A stretch of 64,000 bases of DNA, taken from Citrus sinensis (Eukaryota; Streptophyta; Magnoliopsida; Sapindales; Rutaceae). Numbering within the stretch: position 1 is the first letter of the stretch; the number at the start of each line of letters is the position of its first letter. Where the stretch lies: NCBI RefSeq assembly GCF_022201045.2, contig NC_068558.1, positions 37,343,501 through 37,407,500 on the forward strand. The letters are read 5' to 3'. This document shows positions 48,506-59,954 of this stretch, one piece after another. Position numbers and translations under genes: made by a program. The notes under the pieces are model-generated. The model ran no database searches. It worked only from the letters and a program-made list of their open reading frames with translations, and was not told where the DNA came from.

Positions 48506-49867
48506 ATGCAACCTCAAATTCTTCTAGGCCTCAAACTATTCCTCTTCAAATCATTTCCAAGAAGATGATAAAATCAGAAACACCAACTCCTCATAAGCTT
48601 CGCTGATTGAGAATCTCATCCAATTGACCAGTTTCATCCTCCATTATACGTCTCCGAAACCTTTTGTTACCAAGCTGAAAACACAAATGGAAGGAGAGCC
48701 AAAATTCCAGGAAGAAGTAAGCAGTTGGAGAAGTTTCTATCAGAAATTTTAACCCTGTTTTATCCTTTAGCTGGAAGGTATATTAAGGAGAATCCCTCAA
48801 TCGATCGTAATGATCTTGGGTTCGAATATCTAGAAGCCAAAGTAGCTAGCTCTCTAGCTCCATTTCTTGACAGAAATGTTGATAGCAAGCAGCTAATCGA
48901 TTTTAGTCCGTATCAAACAGAGTCAATTACTAGTCCATTACTACCAATTCAATGCAACATGTTCGTTTGCGGTGGAATGGTTATTGGCTTGTGCATTTCA
49001 CATAGGATTGTTAATGCAACTGTATTGCATAAATTCTCAGATGAATGGGCTAAAGCTAGCCGAATTGGGATTCATAGAGTGGATAATATTGAACTCAGTT
49101 TCAGTTTGGCTATGCTTTTACCCACAAGAGAAATGGTGCCTGAAAGCATGTACGTGCTTCCTCTGAAGCCAGGATTGAAGACTGCATCAAAGACGTTTGT
49201 TTTCTATCGTCTGGCAATATCCAGTCTCTGGACAAATGCGGATAATAAAGGGCTAAAACGTTTGCCTTCTGGGCTGCAGTTCGTGACAACAGTTATATGG
49301 AAAGCTCTTAAACATGGGAAATTAAGGCCGTCTCTCATCGCTCACATGCTAAATCTGAGGGGGAGGACTCTTTTGCCGATATCAGATGATTGTTGCGGGA
49401 ACCCGATCAAGCCGATTTTCATCAGGTTTTTTCAGGAAATGAGCAAGAACATTCAGCTTCAGGATTTGGTATCTCTGGTTGGTGATGCTACAACAAAAAC
49501 TATTAACGAATGTGGGAAAATAGATAAGGGAGATGATATTTTCTTGATGGTGAACTATTCCTGTAGAGAAGCTGGCGAAGAATTCGAAAGAGGTGGATTA
49601 GATGCTTATTTTTTCACAAGTAATTGTGAGATGCCATTTTATCAGAATTTTAGCTGGGGAAAGGCTGTTCGAGATAGCCATGTTCAATCGCAAGTTCAGA
49701 TGATTGTGCTGATTGGTACTAAAGTTGGGGATGGAATTGAATCAAGGACATGCCTGGATGAAAATGATATGAAACTTTGTCAACAAGATCCTGACATTAT
49801 AACCTTCACTTCCACACAGCAGGAGGAGCTGTATGACTGTCCAATTTTTTTGCGCTCAAGATGTTAA
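48506..49867 (+). pseudogene. BAHD acyltransferase pseudogene 1 (vinorine-synthase-like)
   Basis: BAHD enzymes move acyl groups from CoA to alcohols or amines. This is the best-kept of four relics: one frame is open from about 48610 to the stop at 49867 and reads through most of the family, from QFHPPLYVSE, SEILTLFYPLAGRYI and IQCNMFVCGGM to LRSRC at the end. The N-terminal piece (MQPQ... TPTPHKLR) is in a different frame and meets TGA, so no ATG leads into the main frame in the proper place. The catalytic HxxxD is HRIVN and DFGWG is NFSWG. Both signature motifs have thus lost their Asp. No intron is seen. Loss of function is likely even if it were translated from a late start. Confidence 0.85.
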
Positions 49868-50300
49868 ATGAAATTTTGTGTTTGTTCTGGGTGATAATTG
49901 AAGCAAACTTCTGGTGTTCTAACCTCGCTAATCACATGGTTTCTTCGTGCAATAAATTTTTAATTCTTGAAACTGGTAATTAATTCCTCATCCTAATTTC
50001 AGGAATTATAACAGAAACTAGTAACGACCATTTGCCTGTACTACTCCATTCCTTCTATGTCTTTCGTTTTGGTGATGTTGTTGGTGATAATATGTCTGAA
50101 AAATAAGTAATCCTGAGAAAGTTGTAAATATATAGTAACATTGCAAAAATAATGAGTCAAACATCCACCAGAATAGTGAACCTGGATGCAATTGGATACT
50201 AGATTGGACACAAGGAATAATAAGCGCAAAAGGCAGGGGCAAACATTATCGGCACAGGCCAAAAAATTGATTCTCAAAACTTGATCTTACCTACCCAGCA
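49868..50300. other. Spacer between BAHD relic 1 and MIR395 copy 2
   Basis: Includes a stretch (about 50170-50290) that recurs before each MIR395 copy, with GGATGCAATT, CTAGATTGGACACAAGGAATAA and GGCCAAAAAATT motifs. No gene. Confidence 0.6.
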
Positions 50301-50386
50301 TTCTATGGTCCCCTTTGCCAAAATGGTTGGCTATTTCTGAAATGCATATATGAATTATTGACGTGTATTCAGAGCCCTACCTTCAG

Positions 50387-50394
50387 TATAAATA
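50387..50394 (+). promoter_or_regulatory. TATA box of MIR395 copy 2
   Basis: TATAAATA in the usual context. Upstream, the block between CCAGCATTCT and CTATGGTCCC is missing (joined at about 50305), so the AGATACAT-like site seen in other copies is absent here. Confidence 0.75.
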
Positions 50395-50444
50395 ATGAGG
50401 ATTGCACCGCTAAGTAATCAGAAACAAATTTAAGAAGCAAGAAA

Positions 50445-50552
50445 GTCTGTTGTCTTCCGGAGTTTGGGCACTTCATTGGGGTCATTTAGAGAAGATTTGT
50501 CAGCCCTACTGAAGTGTTTGGGGGAACTCTGGGTGCTGTTAAGGTTGTTGAC
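50445..50552 (+). ncRNA. MIR395: MIR395 copy 2, damaged precursor
   Basis: The mature 21-nt sequence is unchanged at 50509-50529. The 5' arm lacks about four bases in the region that pairs with the GGGGG stretch (GGAGTTTGGGCACTTC against GGAGTTCCTCCGAGCACTTC in copy 1). The base of the stem is also changed on the 3' side (GGTGCTGTTAAGG against GGTGCCACCTGAC). The stem should be weaker, and the promoter block is partly missing. This copy is probably on its way out. Confidence 0.85.
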
Positions 50553-50639
50553 ATTTTCCCACCTGAATTATTATATTTTATAGTTTTTACGTCATGATAT
50601 ACTTAACTTTAAATGTTTCTTCAGTTTGGTCCATACAAA

Positions 50640-51260
50640 CTCCCAAGGGACGTCACAAATGAAAAGACGAAATTTTAGAAAATGTAGAGTTTAATCCTGC
50701 AAAACAGCTTCTGTTCACACTGACAGCGCTTCACAAGACGAAGAAGTTTATGTGCGTACCACGAAAATCCCATGCAATTAATTTCGGATAGCGCAACCTT
50801 ATCAGTGCTTCAGTCCAGCAAAACCACTCTTCTTCAGCCCCACACATTTAGCGTCGTTATTAAGAGGCTGAAAAATTAATTCGAATTTTATCCACCACTA
50901 CCTTTTAGAAGAATAAAAGAAATCAAATTTGATGACCACCCTATCAATTGTCAATTGATAATAATTAACAAACAAGTTTCTCTTTCTTCTTCTTAAAGGA
51001 TTTGGACACAGTGCAACTTTGTATTGAGTTTCTTTATAAAGTATAATATGAGATTGGTAGTTATGGGATAAAAAATAATATGTAATTAAATTTTAACTAT
51101 ATATTGGTATAAATTAATGCACAGTCATTAAAGATTATGAGAGATAAACACAACTCATCATTGTATCCAAATACTATTTTAAATCTTGAACTCACTTTAA
51201 ATCAAATTTATTCACTTAAATTTTAAGTAGGAACGAGAGGTATGAGATTCAAATCCCACT
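50640..51260. other. Spacer with BAHD-region remnant
   Basis: About 50635-50700 (CAAACTCCCAAGGGACGTCACAA) resembles the DNA just before BAHD relics 3 and 4. The rest is AT-rich with no gene. Confidence 0.4.
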
Positions 51261-51743
51261 CATATGGGCATGGGCGGACCCAATTAAGGCCCAGGAGGGG
51301 CTTCAGCCCCCCTGGACCATTAAGTTTTCTTTTAAATGCACCCCAAGCCCCTTTTGAAAAAATTAGATAAAACAATTTGGACACATTTTTCATATATTAA
51401 AAGACTTGTGGTTCAATGGTAAGAGTGCTATTTAATGATTTTAAAACCTTGGTTCAAATCCCATTAGCCACATTATTTTATTTTTTAAAATATTTTATGG
51501 AAACTACTTCGAAAAATAATATTTTCACGCATTTAAAATACTACTTCAAAAAATGATATTTTCACGCATTTAAAAAATAATAATTTATTACTATTATTAT
51601 TTAGAATTTAAAAAAAAGTAATAAAATTTGAGTTTATAAGACTTAAAATGTATTCGAGTGAACATTAAAAAAAATCTAAGTTAAATAAAAATTTTTGAAC
51701 TAAGCCCCTCTCATTTTAGTTTCTGCGTCCGCCACTGCATATG
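51261..51743. mobile_element. Non-autonomous element with tRNA-like core
   Basis: A 471-bp element (51267-51737) with inverted ends around GGGCGGACC / GTCCGCCACTG and AGGGGCTT / AAGCCCCT, flanked by CATATG on both sides (51261-51266 and 51738-51743). Inside, 51408-51419 matches a tRNA A box (GTGGTTCAATGG) and 51451-51461 a B box (GGTTCAAATCC). Ends of this kind (CAGTGGCGGA...) are common in plant genomes. Whether the core is an old SINE inside a DNA transposon or one composite element is unclear. Confidence 0.55.
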
Positions 51744-51976
51744 AGTGGTGATAAAATTAGATTGCCATAAACTATAGATTAAAAAATAAAAAATAAAAAT
51801 AAAAACCCTAACCTCTTCCTTGCACAGCTGGAGACCAATTGACTGAACCATCATTTGGAATATATTAATATTTAGCGATTAATACATGGTTAAAGTTCAT
51901 ATAACTTGGGTGTGATTTTAATTATAAGTTCAAATCCCCGCTTCTGACATACAAATTTCAGAAAACAAAGAGTAAA

Positions 51977-52200
51977 ATGTGCAGCCTCAAAGTCCTCTTC
52001 AAATGCTTTCCAAGAAGTTGGTAAAACCAGCAATCCCAACCGTAACCTTCGCAACTGCTTGAAAATATATCATGCATTTACCAGTTTCATCCTCCATTAT
52101 GTACTTTTTCAACAAGATCCTGACATTATAGACTACTCTTCTACGTCAAATCAGCAGTATGATGATCGTCTAATTGTTTTGCGTTCAAGATGCATGTTGA
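51977..52200 (+). pseudogene. BAHD relic 2: N-terminus joined to C-terminus
   Basis: A start-like piece (ATG-TGC-AGC; CTCAAAGTCCTCTTCAAATGC...) runs to the YV of the N-terminal region and jumps straight to the C-terminal QQDPDII segment and RLIVLRSRC. Everything between is missing, so about 1.1 kb of the gene was deleted. Frame breaks are present. The same joint occurs at 57530-57805. Confidence 0.75.
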
Positions 52201-53328
52201 ATGGTGTGATAGATAGTTTAATTAGTAAAATCACTTGAGTATTCGAATCTCGCATTCATTTATAGGGAGGTTAGAACGATGAAACAAGCACACACGTTAG
52301 AACTATAAATAATTTCTTCGTACATAAGGTTTTTAAAATGCAATTGGTACTTAATTATTCATCCTATAAAGCAACGCAGAACACCAACTTACTCCACTTA
52401 TTAAAATTTGGATATTCAAGGCATTTTTGTTTTTATTTTTACAAATAACCTCACCCTAAAATAAATTTTATCAGTACAGGATTTATCATAGAAAAGTTTT
52501 CCATGCAGAGATAAAATTCATCTTCAAGTTCTTCTTTTAATTCAATAGTGTGTCGAAACCGGCATCGGCATAGTTAAGATTGGCTTTGTGTTCTTCTTCA
52601 GCTTCTGCGATCATACTTGTTTAGTTGTTTATGATTTTACAAGGCCGTGGTAAAATAAAATAAGGATTAAATTAAAAGATAAAAAAGTAATAAATTTACA
52701 TAATATTTTATTTTTTAGTGAACTGAGTTCATGTTTTCTTGTCTTTCCAGCTTGGTCCTCGTCAGTTTGTGATTAAAATGAACGTTACTCATCATAAGAT
52801 AATGACTTAAGCAATTAAGTAAACTGATGTTATTCACAAACATTAACCACCCGAAAATTAGTAAATTACAGCTTTACTTAGAAGACATATATGTGAAAGG
52901 ATAATATGTTGAACAGTGAATCTGTACGCTTTTCAGCGGTAGATATATTTGACGTAAGGCATAATATTGAAGTCCACATGCTATGCATGCCGCTATTCTG
53001 CCCTCATATCCATCACAGTATCAGGGGGTTGTCCTTGATTAATTAATTAATTAATTATCCATGTTATGAAGATTTCGTTCCTTTCTCTTGGTAATTAATG
53101 TACTTCGAGTGTGGATTAAAATTCGTAAAGCTCAAATAATTTCGTATCTACATCATCAAACTCTCCTCTCGTACCTTCGAGGTTAGCCGAAAAAGAAAAT
53201 TATTCGTATCTACAAGAAAAGATATATAGAAAAGGGTAGAACCTAGAATTGAAGGCGCCGATGAAAAATACAAAAGGCATTGGGCCAAAAAATTATTCTC
53301 GAAGTTTAACTTTCCCAGCATTCTGACT

Positions 53329-53450
53329 AGATTCATATATTATCAGTAACTTCCCTTGGGAGGATTTTTCTTCATCTTCAATGCTCTATGGTCCCTGTTG
53401 CAACATGCATGGAGGTAATAACATGTATACGGAACCCTTCACTATAAATA
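53329..53450 (+). promoter_or_regulatory. MIR395 copy 3 promoter
   Basis: TATAAATA at 53443-53450; AGATTCAT at 53329-53336, whose complement ATGAATCT fits AYGWAYCT. Confidence 0.6.
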
Positions 53451-53491
53451 GTGAGGGCCTCACCACTAAATAATCAGAAACCAAGAAGAAA

Positions 53492-53595
53492 GTCAGTTGC
53501 CTCCTAGAGTTCCTCTAAACACTTCTTTGGGGTCATTTGGAGAAAATGCCGTTGCCCTACTGAAGTGTTTGGGGGAACTCCGGGTGCCAACTGAC
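53492..53595 (+). ncRNA. MIR395: MIR395 copy 3
   Basis: The mature sequence is unchanged at 53560-53580. The 5' arm starts at about 53507 (GAGTTCCTCTAAACACTTCTTTGG); one base differs from the other copies (TTCTTTGG for TTCATTGG), adding one mismatch opposite the mature 5' end. The stem base is perfect, GTCAGTTG with CAACTGAC. Confidence 0.95.
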
Positions 53596-53647
53596 ATTAC
53601 AATGTCGATTGGGCATTACTATTGCTTTGTTTTGGGCTTTGGCTGGT

Positions 53648-54521
53648 GTGACATTTAGGCTTGGCAATTTAGCTTGACCTTATTTTTGGCCCGATTGACC
53701 CAATTCTAATTTTTAGGGCTTTGACCTGAATTTTTAAGTTTAGGGTCGAGTTAGGGCAAAGATTTTAAGGCTCAAACAAATTTAGGGTTAGGGTAGGGCT
53801 TAATGCCGACCCGACCCGACCCTATTTAAAAAAAAAAATTAACACAAGTTAACACATGCACACAACACATCCTCACAACATCACACATTGTGTGTTTTTA
53901 ATTTAATTGCATTATATTTTTATTTGTATAAGACATGAGTTTTTTTATTTTTTATTTTTTATGTTGTGTTGTTGAATTGAATTGTGTATGACTAAAATGG
54001 TTGTGGAATTATATTGTGTATTTTTAATTTAATTACATTGTGTTTTTATTTATATAAGACATGAGTTTTTTTATTTTTTATTTTTTATGTTGGGTTCTTG
54101 AATTGAATTATGTATGGGTAAAATAGTTGTGAAATTACATTATGTGTTTTTAATTTTATTACATTGTGTGTTTTTTATGTTGGATTTTGGAATTGATTTG
54201 TGTGTGGGGTTGAAATAGTTGTGGAATTGGTTGAAATGGTTGTGGAAAGTGGATTAGATTGTGTTTGAAATGGTTGAGTAATTGCCGAATTGATTGAAAT
54301 GGTGGTGGGAAATAAAAATTAAATTGTGGGGTTAACTATTTCGGTAGGGTCGGGTTGGGCTTGACCCGATGTTGGCCCGATTAGGGTCGGGCTCGGCCCG
54401 ACCCTAACTAAATAGTATTCGGACTTTTTTAGGATCGGGTTTTAAATTTCTTTTGATCGGGTCGGGTAGGGCTTGGCCAAGCCCGAGCCCGACCCGACAT
54501 TTTGCCATCCTTAGTGACATT
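53648..54521. mobile_element. hAT-like non-autonomous element, 858 bp
   Basis: The element (53656-54513) begins TAGGCTTGGCAA and ends TTGCCATCCTTA, with an exact 8-bp duplication GTGACATT on each side (53648-53655 and 54514-54521). The empty site is seen after MIR395 copy 4 (near 58855). Both ends are rich in GACCCGACCC-type motifs. The middle (53885-54200) has a roughly 126-bp tandem repeat, about 2.5 units, marked by AAGACATGAGTTTTTTTATT. No coding. Confidence 0.82.
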
Positions 54522-54842
54522 GCAACAGGAGTTGGATTAAATCAGGATCATGAGATCAGCTTCTTAGCAAAATTCACTAAAGTGATTGCTGGTTAATAAA
54601 TTAAAAATAAAAATAATTAAATCTTAATTATATACCAATAATCACACCATATCGGTTAGTACAAAATGATTATAGCATAGTTAATTATTTTTTATTATCT
54701 TTTGTTTTCATTCAATTAATATTTTATGTCATATCATTTTGTAAAAATTAACCCCATCATTGCTCTGTACTCTTTGTTGATTTGTTCTCCTCCCATAGGT
54801 AATGTTGGTTGAAAAAGACCAATTATCCTGTTAACGAAGAAG

Positions 54843-55498
54843 TTGCGGCCCATGCAAACTCCCAAGCGACGTCACAAAAATTCAAACAATAATTTCGGAC
54901 AGTGCAGAGTTTTATTCGATTTCGGAGGAATGATAATTGGCTCGCGCATTTCACGCAGGATTGTTGGCGCAACCGTATTGCGGAAATTCTTTGATGAATT
55001 GGCCAAAGCTAGCCGAATTGGGATTCATCGAGTCGATAATATTCATCCAGTTTCGGTCTGGCTATGCTTTCACCCACACGAGATATGGTGCCCGAAAGCA
55101 GATACGTGCCTCCTCTGAAGCCAGGATTGATGAAGACTGAAGACGTTTAATTGTTATCGATCATTTGGCACTACCCACTTAATCGCAGATCAATTGCGGA
55201 TAATAAAGGGCTAAAACGTTTGCCTCCGGGGACAGCTAAATATGATAAATTAAGGCCGTCCCTCGTTGTTCACGCGCCAACTACTCATTTGCCCATATCA
55301 GATAATTGTTGCGGAAACCCACACATGCTGGTTACCGTCAGGTTATTTTTTTTATGAAAAGAACAACAGGAACATGAAGTTTCAGGATTAATTTGGTATC
55401 TCTGGTAGGTGATGCAATAAGCAAAACTATTAATGAGTCTGGGAAACTAGAAAAGGGGCTAGCCAGCGAAGAATTCAAAAGAGAAGACTAGGTACTTA
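54843..55498 (+). pseudogene. BAHD relic 3, middle part
   Basis: Starts abruptly near GGMIIGSRISRRIVGATVL, the region of the HxxxD motif, where His is now Arg. It continues through KASRIGIHRVDNI, DNKGLKRLPPG and ISDNCCGNP to INESGKLEKG with several frame changes. It is cut at 55498 by a transposon; the C-terminal part resumes at 56424. Confidence 0.82.
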
Positions 55499-56423
55499 GG
55501 GAGTGTTTGGTACCTTTTTTCATTCATCATTTTTACAAAAAATTTTTTGGCAATGCTTGTTTCCTATTAGATTTTTTATATGTGTGAAAACAACAACTAA
55601 TTCTCTAAAGCTAACAAGAAAACAATAAAATATTTGTAGTGGTTTATGTATGAGTCTCAGACTTAGTTTTTCACTTCCTAACATCTAACGAATGTAATTT
55701 TTTTATCGGGCCCAACTGGACAACACCCAAACCTTATTTCTCTCTTATGTCTTTTTTTGTGAAATTACAGTTAAATCTTTATTTGTTGTGACTTTTGCTA
55801 ATTTATACGGGCAGTTGCTTTTTTCTAATTATTTTTTTGTTTTATTTAGTTTTTGTAATATAATAATTTTTTAACATGGTAACTTTAAAATTCTCCATTT
55901 AATCCGATTTAACCTCTCTTTTTAATTACAATTTTTTTAAAAATTTATAAATTTGTAAAAATCTTTTTAAGCTAGTTACTCTAATATTCAGTTATAATTA
56001 TTTTGTTTTACCAAGTTTACATTTCGTTTTTGAAAAAAAAATACATAAATTGACGCCACTAGAAAATAATGATAACGAAAAAAGTTAAATTTCTATAGAT
56101 AAATACAATTTAAATAAAGAATTTATAAAATTTAAAATAAACTATATATTTTAATTAACTTTTTTATTATTAAGAATATACTAATATTCTAAATTTCTAA
56201 TAGAGACCAATAATACTCTTTTTATTATATTCCTTATTTTCTCATTCTTTTTTATTGCCTCTATTTTTCCAAACAAATAACCAGCACATTCTCACTTTTT
56301 TATTTTCAAATACAATTTTTAAAAACAAACTACCAAATACATTTTCAAATTTACTAGAAACTAATCATTCTTTTATACTATAAATAAAAAAGCCTTTTGA
56401 AAAACAATACCAAATGCACCTTA
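55496..56423. mobile_element. PIF/Harbinger-like element in BAHD relic 3
   Basis: 922 bp (55499-56420) begins GGGAGTGTTTGGTACC and ends AATACCAAATGCACC, with TTA on both sides. The empty site is in BAHD pseudogene 1 (GATGCTTATTTTTTC near 49601). AT-rich, with no transposase frame seen. A sister copy occupies the same site in relic 4. Confidence 0.8.
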
Positions 56424-56816
56424 ATTTTTTTACGAATAATTGTGGGATAACATTTTATCCGAATTTTGGTTGGTGAGAGGCCGTTTGGAGTTAGCCAAGT
56501 TCAATCTCAAGTTGAGATGATTGTGCTGATTGATACTAAATATTGAGCGATTAATACTAAATATTAAGTGGAGAAACATATTCTTTAGGAGAGATATAAA
56601 CTCAAGCAACTTTCCTTTACAATGTAATATAGGGCGTAACTCAGCATTAAAGATGGGAATGGAATTGAAGCAAGGATGTGCTTTGATGAAATGATTTGCA
56701 ACTTCTTCAAGAAGAGTCTGACATCATGGCCTTCGCTTCCATACAACTTTTTCATTTTTCAACAAGATCCTGACATCATAGTACGATTGTCTGGTTTTCT
56801 TTTTAGCTGAGATTAA
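56424..56816 (+). pseudogene. BAHD relic 3, C-terminal part
   Basis: Resumes with the segment equal to FTSNCEMPFYQNFSWG in pseudogene 1, then VQSQVEMIVLI. An insertion of about 120 bp follows, then DGNGIEAR. The QQDPDI segment occurs near the end. Frame is lost in several places. Confidence 0.78.
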
Positions 56817-57529
56817 ATGCAATTTCGTGTTTGCTGTGGGAGATAAAATAGTTTAATTTATAATATCTCGAGTTAAAACAAAAACCTAGTGTACGAACCT
56901 CGCTAACCACATGGGTGAAAAGGCTATAAAACCAGCCTACCTTTATAACCTCTAATGAAACAAACGTATAAATATAATGTCTGTGGAAGCTCAAGGTTTT
57001 TAATTCATGAAACTGTTAATTAATTAATTCGCCATCCTAATTATCATGCCAAGTTGAAAATCTAAGCTACAAACTCGAATTAGAAGAACTTTAGGAAATC
57101 GAAGCGACACAGAACAGCAATTCTGTTATCTCATAAACTAAATTTGTTAAAATTTAGGAATGCAATTTTTTTTAAGTGCAAATAATCTCATCATGAAATA
57201 AATTGCATTAAATTTGTATCAAATTTAATAGTATATGAATTACCGATATCGTAAGATAAGCTTTTCCAACAAAGATAAAATCAATCTTTAATTCTTTTTT
57301 AATTTGATTCAATAGTGTTTGTTTGGGGAGGAATTTGGATTCTGACATGGACAAATGACTTCATGACACATGGCAAAGCTGGAGGCCAATTGAGTCAACA
57401 ATCATTTGGGATATATTTATACGTATTGATTAATAATGGTTAACATTCATATACCTCGGGTATCATTTTTATTATGAGTTAAAATCCCAGCTTCTGACAT
57501 AAAAATTTCAGAAAACAAAGAGTTAAAAA

Positions 57530-57805
57530 ATGCAGCCTCAAAGTTCTCTTCAAATCCTTTTCAAGAAGTTGGTAAAACCAGCAAACCCATCCCCTAGTAA
57601 CCTTCGAAGTTGCTTGAAAATATATCATCCATGTACCAGCTTCATTCTCCATTATGTACTTTTTCAACAAGATCCTGACATTACAGACTTCGCTTCCATA
57701 TCAAATGATCGTCTAATTATTTTGCGTTCAAGATGCATGTTGAATTGTGTTATAAATAGTTTAGTTGGTAAAATCTCTTCAATTCAATTGGAGGTTTTAG
57801 AATGA
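57530..57805 (+). pseudogene. BAHD relic: 91-codon N-C fusion frame
   Basis: An open frame begins MQPQSSLQILFKKLVKP, typical of the N-terminal BAHD region, and passes directly into QQDPDITDFASI and LIILRSRC, the C-terminal end. The catalytic middle is absent. It shares the deletion joint with 51977-52200, so the deletion came before the duplication of this unit. It lacks both signature motifs; a product would not be an acyltransferase. Confidence 0.7.
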
Positions 57806-58484
57806 TGAAACAAACATACGCATTAGCATTATAAATAATTTCTTCATACTTTAGGATTTTAAAATACAATTGGTAATTAATTATTCATCCTATAAAGCAA
57901 CACCGACCGCCAACTGCACTTATTAAAATTTGGAAATTCAAAGTATTATTATTATTGTTATTTTTTTTTTTTTTGGGTGCAAATAAGCTCACTGTAAAAT
58001 AAATTTTACAGTACATGATTATCATAGAGAAGTTTTCCATGCACTGATAAAATTCATCTTTAAGTTCTTCTTTTAATTCAATGGTGTGTTAAAACGGGCA
58101 TTGGCTTAGTAAAGATTGGCTTTGCGTTCTTCTTTAGCTTCTGGGATCGTACTTGCCTAGTTTTTATGATTCTACAAGGCCGTAGTAAAATAAAATGAGG
58201 ACTAAATTAAAATAATATAAAAAATGCATATTTTAATGTAATATTTTATTTTTTAGTAGACTGAGTTCATTTTTTTTCATCGTTCTAGCTTAATTGGGTA
58301 TATATGAAGTTCATGAAACTCTCCTCTCGGACATTTGAGATTAGCCAAGAAAGAAAATTCGTATATACAAAAAAATATATATCGAAAAGGATAGGCCTTA
58401 GAATTGGAGGTACCGGTGAGAAAGTACAAAAGGCATTCGGCCAAGAAATTATTCTCGAAATTTAACTTTCCCAGCATTCTGGCT

Positions 58485-58655
58485 AGATACATATATGATC
58501 AGTAACTTCCCTCAAGTGGATTTCTCTCTTCTTCAAAGATCTATGGTCCCCATTGCCAAATGCATGGCTGTCTAGTTATTTCTGAATTCTCTCTCTCCAT
58601 CTACACACTCATGCACGTAGTAATAACATGCATACGGAAGCCTTCACTATAAATA
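58485..58655 (+). promoter_or_regulatory. MIR395 copy 4 promoter
   Basis: TATAAATA at 58648-58655; AGATACAT at 58485-58492, a full match to the complement of AYGWAYCT. Confidence 0.65.
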
Positions 58656-58698
58656 GTGAGATTTTCGCCTCTAAGTAATCAGAAACCAAGAAGAAAAC

Positions 58699-58803
58699 GG
58701 TCGGCTGCCCCCTAGAGTTCCTCTAAACGCTTCATTGGGGTCATTTGGAGAAAAATTCGTCGCCCTACTGAAGTGTTTGGGGGAACTCCGGGTGCCACCT
58801 GAC
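58699..58803 (+). ncRNA. MIR395: MIR395 copy 4
   Basis: The mature sequence is unchanged at 58768-58788. The 5' arm (from 58715) reads GAGTTCCTCTAAACGCTTC, with a G in place of A that allows a G-U pair. The precursor is otherwise as in copy 3. Confidence 0.95.
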
Positions 58804-58849
58804 ATTACAATGTTGATCGGCATTACTATTGCTTTGTTTTGGGCTTTGG

Positions 58850-59460
58850 CTAGTGTGACTTTGCAATAATAGTTGGTTTAAGTCAGGATCAAGATCTCCT
58901 CTCATGATTTGATAAATCATCAGCTTCTCAGGAAAATTCACTCAAGTGATTGTGGATTAATAAATTAAAAATAAAAGTAATTAAATCTTACTTATCTACT
59001 AACACTAAAAGATAAGTGGTACAAAATCTTTAAAAACTCAGAAAAGTTCAAATCACTATAAGATCTTAATCTAAATATTAAAATATCATAAGGCCCACAA
59101 GATAGAGTTATACAAACTAATGCGCAATAAATGCATTAAGTGGTGGATGAAAATGACATGGCTCATATGATTAATGTTTTATTATTTTGTGTCTTCATCT
59201 AACCAGAACAAATAATTGTACCATATTAGTTAATCTAAAATGATTTATAACTCTACTATTGCCATTTCGTTTTTATTATTTTAATTTATGTTTTTTAATA
59301 AATTAATATTTTATGTGATATCATTTTGTACAAATTAACACTGTCATGACTATTTGTTCTTCCGCAATAGGTAATGACGGTTGAAAGAGACCAATTACCT
59401 TGTAATTGAAGAAGTTGCGGGCCACGCAAACTAACGACGTCACAAAAATTCAAACAACAA
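58850..59460. other. Spacer after MIR395 copy 4
   Basis: Matches the DNA on either side of the hAT-like element after copy 3, followed by AT-rich sequence and the short lead-in (GAAGTTGCGG...GACGTCACAAAAATTC) that precedes relics 3 and 4. No gene. Confidence 0.5.
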
Positions 59461-59464
59461 TTTC

Positions 59465-59954
59465 GGACAATGCAGAGTTTTATTCGATTGCGGAGGAATG
59501 ATAATCGGCTTGCGCATTTCACACAGGATTCTTGAGGCAACCGTATTGCAGAAATTCTTAGATGAATGGACTAAAGCAAGCCTAATTGGGATTCATGGAG
59601 TCGATAATATTCATCCCAGATTCGTTTTGGCAACGCTTTTACAGTTTTACCCACAAGAGATATGATGCCTGAAAGCAGATACGTGCCTCCTCTGAAGCCA
59701 GGATTGATGAAGAGTGAAGACGTTCGTTATCGATTATTTGGCACGTATAATAAAGGGCTAAAATGTTCGTTATCTATTTTCAGGAAAGAACAATAGGAGC
59801 ATGAAGTTTCAGGATTAATTTGGTATCTTGCAATAACAAAAACTATTAATGAGTGTGAGAAACTAGAAAAGTGTTATTGACTTTTCTTGATGGTGAACAA
59901 TTCCAGGAGAGGAGTTAGACACCGATGAATTCGATAGAGACGATTAGATGCTTA
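59465..59954 (+). pseudogene. BAHD relic 4, middle part
   Basis: Begins with the region of QCRVLFDCGGMIIGLRISHRILEATVLQKF; the HxxxD motif reads HRILE. It runs through DNIHPRFVLA with frame shifts, and a deletion removes most of the segment after NKGLK. It is cut at 59954 by the same kind of element as relic 3. Confidence 0.8.

Noticed and set aside
51405-51465. Functional tRNA gene
   Set aside because: Only the boxes fit; the sequence is inside a repeat element and does not fold as a full tRNA by eye.
53775-53795. Telomere repeat TTTAGGG-like motif
   Set aside because: Only short TTAGGGT pieces within the GACCCGACC-rich end of a transposon.
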